Shown one piece after another: positions 58,291 through 64,000 of a stretch of DNA of 64,000 bases. The position numbers and the translations under genes were made by a program. Each line of letters starts with the position of its first letter. Positions within the stretch are counted from its first letter, which is position 1. The DNA is taken from NCBI GenBank assembly GCA_003991915.1, contig RQTK01000177.1, positions 400,368 through 464,367 of the forward strand, in the 5' to 3' direction. The notes under the pieces are model-generated. The model saw only the letters and a program-made list of their open reading frames with translations, had not been told where the DNA came from and did not search any database. This DNA is from Elysia chlorotica (taxonomy: Eukaryota; Mollusca; Gastropoda; Plakobranchidae).

Positions 58291-58939
58291 AACAGTACAC
58301 CAACGGTTTGATCATACACAAAAAACACAGACAGAAGTGAGAGCCATAGTAGCTGACGTTATCATGCGAAGCACCTGGTGATGACGATACTGGAGGTATT
58401 TAGCAGCGAGCAGCGCCATATATCAAAGACTTAAATATTGCAAACTACGCAAGCATAGATATAAAAAAAACACAACTGTAATTAAGTGTCAACTGAGTTA
58501 TTGTTTATCACACAACAATATGCTAGACTAAGCCAATGTGGGCGAATTCATCCGACACATATCAGCTTTAGATCTTGAATTACTATTTATATTTAAATTG
58601 GCATCTCTCAAATTGATAGATGTAGTAAAACCCGTATAATTCTCAAAGATTAAATAGGAAAGCGATACGGCATAGATACAAATATAAGGAAAAAGTGCGG
58701 TTGGATGGCAGGGAAAAAAAAATACATCTATAAGTCGATAGTTCTAAAACCCGCCACTGCAGTCGACTTTAAATTTGACATTAAATTCTTTACTTTAAGC
58801 CCTGTATTGACCATGAAGCTATTGCTCCAAACAGTATTGACTTACGACAGACGAAATACTATAGGGTTTAGTATGGTTTGATGGGTTGGTATTAATATTA
58901 ATTCGATTCATTACCATTACGCCCCGAAGAGTCCTATCC

Positions 58940-59170
58940 GGAGACAGGGTACGAGTTAGGATTCGAATTGCAGACTTACTAATCTCAGTCAAGAGCATCA
59001 ACAGCACTAACCGAATGAGCTACAGTTGCTCAGGAAACCAGGAATTTTATCCCAGCTTGTCATATTATACGGACACCCACTCAACTGGAATGGAACAGAG
59101 CGGCCTCGTCGGGATTTGAGTAATGGGTCTCAATTAGAAACCGCGCGCTCTACCGACTGAGAATGAGTAT
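58940..59170 (-). mobile_element. Two degraded tRNA-like SINE heads
   Basis: Minus-strand tRNA-like pieces, with box-B-like ATTCGAAT near 58960 and GAGCTCATTCGG-type arm near 59010, and a second set (CTCAGTCGGTAGAGCGCG at about 59138-59160). The middle (TTATCCCAGCTTGTCATATT) resembles the family A body. Too eroded for firm boundaries. Confidence 0.4.
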
Positions 59171-59643
59171 GAGCTACCTCGCAATCTTTCCACCCTCCCC
59201 CACATAATAAATCTGGCTTTTGTTGTAGCGTAAATAAGTGACACAAGGCTGTCTCACGGAAAAAAACAACAACCCTCGATCAGTGGATTTTTAAATCTGC
59301 CATGGCATTGGTGACCATAGATCTTCAAGACTGGGAGAACATGTGGTGAAACTCAAAAGTAACCTGGGTATCGTTTAGAGGACAAAAGATTCAAATAGGT
59401 CTTACAGTCTTTTCACATGATAATTTTCAGTTTTAGTTTTAGCGGAAGTTAGGCTCTGTGGTTTTGACTGCTACAAATTTGCTGAATTTGATATTATTGA
59501 AGAAAAGTAGTGCTAGAAGTTGATTCCTTTATTGAATTCATTATTATTAAAATGTACAGAGCAGTTAACATGTGGGACATGCAGACAGACAAAGATGAAA
59601 GGGGGCATGGGTTGAAGCGAGAATAGAAAAAAAAAGAGCGAGC

Positions 59644-59644
<1 letters not shown>

Positions 59645-59713
<69 letters not shown>
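59645..59713. repeat. (GA)n microsatellite
   Basis: Perfect GA dinucleotides; the fourth such tract in the window. Confidence 0.95.
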
Positions 59714-59716
<3 letters not shown>

Positions 59717-60354
59717 GAAGAAGAGTACTTTTACCTCGAAGGATAAATCAAGAATTATACATTCTTATTAACCTTTCGTATAATCTTTTAAAATCGATTT
59801 CACCCAAGAGCCGGAAGTGTGTACAACAATTCTTGTTCTATTTCTCATCATCATACTTTAGTTTATTTTAAATTTTTATTGAGACACACTCACACATCAC
59901 ACACAGCCACATACATACATATAGATTCAACAGACTCTCAGTTTGTCACAAAAGTAAAATGCTGTTTATTAAAAATCAAGGCTTTCTTAACCCTACACGT
60001 CAACGCCTAATTTACCCATTTGGATGTGGGGGCGTCTTCGATCGTGTGTGGAACCAGAGATCCAACGATTATAAAATTAGAAGACAAATCGCATTTCATC
60101 CGTTCCTGAAAAAAGAAACGTGTGGTAAAATCCACAACGTGAGCCGACCATTAATGTCAATTTTAACGGGAATTATAGATAATCATGATGTTGAATTTTC
60201 GACAGGCTTCCAAGTCTTGCTTTGGTGGAACGAAACAACAAAATGTGGAATAGCTTCTGAACAGATTAAGTTGTTAAATAATTCTTGAAGTCTTTACGAG
60301 CCAGTAACGGATCAAGATAATTAGCGCAAACAGAAGACTGGAAAGTTGGTTCAT

Positions 60355-60495
60355 TGGTTACAACACGCCACCAATTAGGCTATATCATGATGGGTTCCAA
60401 GACTGACGTCTCACACATTATAAAGAGGCAGAGCGGGGATACATACAATTCTGTATCAGCTGATCCCACTGCTATCAGAAATATAGTCGCAACGG

Positions 60496-60523
<28 letters not shown>
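60355..60523 (-). mobile_element. Diverged SINE family A body followed by (TA)n
   Basis: TTAGGCTATATCATGATGGG, TTCCAAGACTGACGTC and CTGTATCAGCTGAT follow the order of family A with heavy divergence. A TA microsatellite occupies 60492-60523. Confidence 0.45.
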
Positions 60524-60532
<9 letters not shown>

Positions 60533-61092
60533 TCACACAAACGCACATTCATGCTTCAGCACTAATAGCTTTTATACATTAATTTTAAGCGTTTAAAGCT
60601 TCTTAAATTGTGACAGATTTTCGCACTTGAACGGAAATATCATATTTTGTGAAATAATATTTCACAACCATGGTCGCATTTAGTCTGTTGACAGTACTCT
60701 TCATAAAGTTAAAAGGAGACGAACGGCACCTACTAAGCAAAAAGTTTAAAAGATTAGAGGAAAAAAACATTGCCTATTGATTTTGTTTGTTTGCCAAGTC
60801 AGAGAAGACGCCAGAAAGAGTATGATGAGTATGATTTCACACTGAAAGCCACCCAGAATCGGAAAGCAAATAAGTATATTCCACATAAATATGCGGTGAC
60901 AGAAAGCAACGGTTGTGCAAAAAATTAGCCCTAGAAGTCTAGGTCCCGGGAATGGAAAATCAAAATGACTACCATGGAACGTTTCGGGGATGGACAACCA
61001 ATAAGTCAGAAAGATTTTCATAAGCCTAGGCTTACAGTGCATGCTCACTATTTTCTTTATTCTTAAACTGGGAAGGGAAACCAGTTGCAGTT

Positions 61093-61345
61093 GTAGTTGA
61101 GTTAGTTTAACGTCCAACATCAGCACTATATAGGCTATATTGTGGACGGGCCCCAAGCCTGACGTCCGACAATTTTATGTGCTGCCACACACGACACAGT
61201 GCGGGGGATACCACGACTTCTGTCTCAGCCAGTCATATTAAACGGACACCGACAAAACAGTAAGGAGCGAAATCGCCAGGACTCGAACCACGGACCTTTT
61301 GCCCCGGAAGCCGGTGTTTTACCCCAAAGTCACCGCGCCCCCCGA
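61093..61345 (-). mobile_element. tRNA-derived SINE family A, best copy
   Basis: Minus-strand head: GGCGCGGTGACTTTGGGGTA, AAACACCGGCTTCCGGGGCA, then box B GGTTCGAGTCC. The body includes CACTGTGTCGTGTGTGGCAG, and the tail runs AATATAGCCTATATAGTGCT, then GATGTTGGACGTTAAACTAA. Pol III box spacing is right for a tRNA-derived promoter. Confidence 0.9.
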
Positions 61346-62029
61346 AGGGAAACCAAGTGATTATGTAGTTCTCTACAATTACGGTGACGACAAATCAAAT
61401 CTTGAAGGAGTGCAGCATATGCTCAGATTACAGTGCAAAGAGCATTTAAAAAAATATCAGAGATCTATATACTTTTCTGCATAAAACACATAGATCTATT
61501 TCTAGAGTAGATTATAAAAAAAAATCAAGAAAATTAGGCTTATAGAGATCTAGATTAGACAGGCATAGAGCGTCAAGAAGATACGGCCTCAACTCTATAG
61601 ATCTAGATTTTGATTTAGATAAGCCATTGTCAACGTGGAGAAAGGTTTTCTAATTTAAAAAGCCCCCCCCCCCCCAAAAAAAAAACAAAAAAAAACACCC
61701 ACACACACGTAACACATAAAATTATAGAACGTACAATATATTATCATGTAGGCCTTCATTTGAATAGATAGAATGATATGCGAAGAAAATTCAAACTTTT
61801 CCTTGTTTTTGAGCGTATCTCATATTTCTAGTCACAAAAAAAAGATGTTTGCGATTTTAGTATATTATTAGGTGGACCAAGAAGTTTTTTTTTTTGTGCA
61901 AAAAACTAGCGGTAAGTAATTATGAATTCTAAAGGCGCCAGTGCACTGGACGAAAAATAGAGCTACATTTATGCAAAATTTCAAGAAAAACGGTGCTGTA
62001 GTTAATCCCGTAAAGGTGATTGATGTTTC
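61346..62029. other. Non-coding, AGATCT-rich patch then nothing recognised
   Basis: AGATCTA-type palindromes at 61483-61620, a C-run then A-run at 61663-61690, then AT-rich sequence. Confidence 0.5.
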
Positions 62030-62100
62030 AAACCGGGAATTTCCTGAAAAGTAGCCCAGCGCTCTAGATATTAAGTTGCCAGCTCGCCCACAACTGACAA
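62030..62100 (-). mobile_element. tRNA-like fragment
   Basis: Minus strand GGCGAGCTGGCAACTTAATA, TCTAGAGCGCTGGGCTAC, then CCGGTTTGAAAC at box B position. Probably a SINE head; no cloverleaf good enough for a tRNA gene. Confidence 0.4.
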
Positions 62101-62699
62101 GTTTACCAATATTGATCGTAGTCGAACTTTACAAGCTTTTTAAAGGCGAGACAATAAGAAGATTAGAGATGGACTTTTACTAGCTATTATTTGATCACCT
62201 TCCACACTGGTCGCTATTTGGTCACCTTTCTTACTTGTCACAGCTGGCGAGGCAGTTAAAGCGTGAAATCCATCGATTGCAGATAAACTCACACTTTGCT
62301 GTGTAGACATTTCTGGTTTTTCACATCATCTTCTTGGCAAGGTGCCAATCGTGGATTTGCCTTGTTGTTTATTTTGAGTTGCACAATACATGTATTACTT
62401 TTCTTACTAGATCTATTTTGAATTAATTTTTATATCCACTTTATGTGATTGTGCAGTGCTGATGTGGGTGAAGGTGACAGCTTTTCACACAAAGATGCAG
62501 TTTGATTATGTTGCACATGTGTTGTTGGTTGGTAGCTTCTTTAATGCCCACTGGCGGCATCTAAGTCATTTCGTGGACTGGTTCCAAAACCAAAAACTGG
62601 CAAATGTTTCTGCTGCCACATCGATACAGAGACAGGAGGGGGTGCTGGACATATTTCTCAGCATATCACATCGCATTGAATCCGATCTTATCAATAGAG

Positions 62700-62785
62700 G
62701 CCAACGATGGCTGAACGGGCTTCGAACCCGAGAAACCAGATTAAAGACGTACGCTTGTACTCATGAGCAACCTCGCTCCCTATAT
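62700..62785 (-). mobile_element. tRNA-like fragment with exact box B
   Basis: Minus strand GGAGCGAGGTTGCTCATGAG followed by GTTTCTCGGGTTCGAAGCCC. Arms are imperfect, so a SINE head or tRNA relic is likelier than a working tRNA. The overlapping open frame on the plus strand (62456-62812) has no recognisable domain. Confidence 0.4.
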
Positions 62786-62812
62786 AGAGAGTCTAGAGGC
62801 AAAATATTGTAA

Positions 62813-63920
62813 CCGTAACTTCCCTCTTAACTCTTTAGAGTTACAATTATATGCCTCGACATGCAAATTAAGAGGAGGTATACAAGAGAGCATTTTCCCA
62901 GTCTTCCTATTATGTTATCTGTGGGTATGACATAAGCGCTGGAGTTTTAATGTGTCCTATGGACAAGTTCATTGGTATTAAGTACAACGTCACGGGAGAT
63001 AACAACGCCTTCTTATTCGCATATTCTTATTCTTAATTACCATGCGCCCCCCCCCAACCACAAAAAAATAAAAAAAAAAAAAAATAAAAATAAAAAACCC
63101 ACAAAAAAACAACAATCTAAAAACATAAAACAAGAAACAAGAAAAATAAACACACTCACACAAACAAATAACAAACAACAATCAACAAATCAACCCTAAT
63201 CAAACTAATCGACTTCCTCTTCCTTTATGTGTCTTAATCAGGACTGAAATATGAACCACGTATACTAATCCTACATTTAAAAAAATTACCCGCTTTACTT
63301 AAAGTTCGACAAGGACTGTTTTGTTGTAGCTAGCTCCATCAAGGGGAAAAATACCTGTGTAAAAGATATAAACATTTATTTGACATCGTGCAGAAGAAAC
63401 ATTTACATGCAGGAAGTGTTTACAGATGCATTATGTCATATCATATAGCTGTATCGCGTATCGCATTATGCTAGAATTGTTAATAAATATCCCAACGTCA
63501 GAAGATTTGTGCAGCTTGTCTTTTGAGGTAATAGGATAATACCTAAATCTCGTCCTTTATAATGTTATATCACGTAAGTTGAGCTGGAGAACTTTCTTCT
63601 TGTTTCAGCTTATAATGGTACTATGAACGTAAGAGAGATGTCGCAACAGTGCATCGTAATCTGATTATATTATAAGCATCTTATGAATTGAAAGGGAAAG
63701 AACAACTAACTACTCTGGATTGTGTCACAGATTATATGAATAATAGCATATTACATGGCGTGTATAGAACGAGGTTATACAGTACGTGTATAGAGCGAGG
63801 TGTAGCCTTGCAAGTAATCACTACAGAACATTAAAAGAAAACACTGAAAAAACAACACCAATGAAACAGAAAAACCAATACAACTAACAAAAAACAACAA
63901 ATCAAAACAAAATTTTCTAT
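62813..63920. other. AT-rich, no gene recognised
   Basis: An A/C-rich low-complexity stretch at 63047-63200 makes artefactual open frames on both strands. Nothing else stands out. Confidence 0.5.
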
Positions 63921-63922
63921 TC

Positions 63923-64000
<78 letters not shown>
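63921..64000. repeat. (CTAT)n microsatellite, cut by the window edge
   Basis: At least 19 perfect ATCT units running to the last base, so its full length is not visible. Confidence 0.97.

Noticed and set aside
59959-60288. 109-codon plus-strand frame.
   Set aside because: No similarity that I recognise and no matching splice sites or neighbours; composition is unremarkable.
60746-61156. 136-codon minus-strand frame with hydrophobic stretches.
   Set aside because: It begins in the family A SINE tail and continues into AT-rich sequence; no known protein family and no splice support.
62456-62812. 118-codon plus-strand frame.
   Set aside because: No recognisable domain. Its second half crosses a tRNA-like SINE head on the other strand.

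Overview
This is animal genomic DNA: AT-rich, intron-rich and full of short interspersed repeats. It carries two protein-coding genes, both on the minus strand and arranged head to tail. The main gene, filling roughly 18.4-51.9 kb, is CAD, the fused enzyme of de novo pyrimidine synthesis (glutaminase, carbamoyl-phosphate synthetase, dihydroorotase, aspartate transcarbamylase). CAD with intact dihydroorotase metal ligands points to an animal. The repeat style (tRNA-headed SINEs, AGATCT/TCTAGA-rich patches, many dinucleotide tracts) made me think of a gastropod mollusc, but that is an impression, not a demonstration.

Layout. 1-3.4 kb: intergenic, with a SINE copy running into a 146-bp N gap and a ~320-bp tandem duplication. 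3.49-6.84 kb: a two-exon gene for a divergent AMP-binding (acyl-CoA synthetase-like) protein of 646 residues. 6.9-18.3 kb: intergenic or CAD 3' flank, with SINE-like repeats, an orphan promoter-like cluster at 11.35-11.42 kb and a GGCCG-rich patch near 17.1 kb. 18.4-51.9 kb: CAD. I placed 46 coding exons by AG/GT boundaries and unbroken reading phase; they join to 6,798 nt, 2,265 residues plus stop, with no frameshift. 51.9-64 kb: upstream flank of CAD, with a possible promoter near 52.7 kb, then repeats and no recognisable gene.

One CAD polypeptide carries the first three steps of UMP synthesis: glutamine and bicarbonate to carbamoyl phosphate (exons 1-26), condensation with aspartate (exons 38-46), and ring closure (exons 27-33). 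Two features of the locus stand out. The exon carrying the HPLPR motif of aspartate transcarbamylase (exon 45, 95 nt) is present twice, identically, inside a ~690-bp tandem duplication. The linker between dihydroorotase and aspartate transcarbamylase contains three consecutive tiny exons (39, 33, 27 nt), all phase 1-1, so each can be skipped without changing frame.

No wholly new multi-gene system is evident; the novelty is in CAD gene structure, a divergent ligase-like protein and several repeat families.
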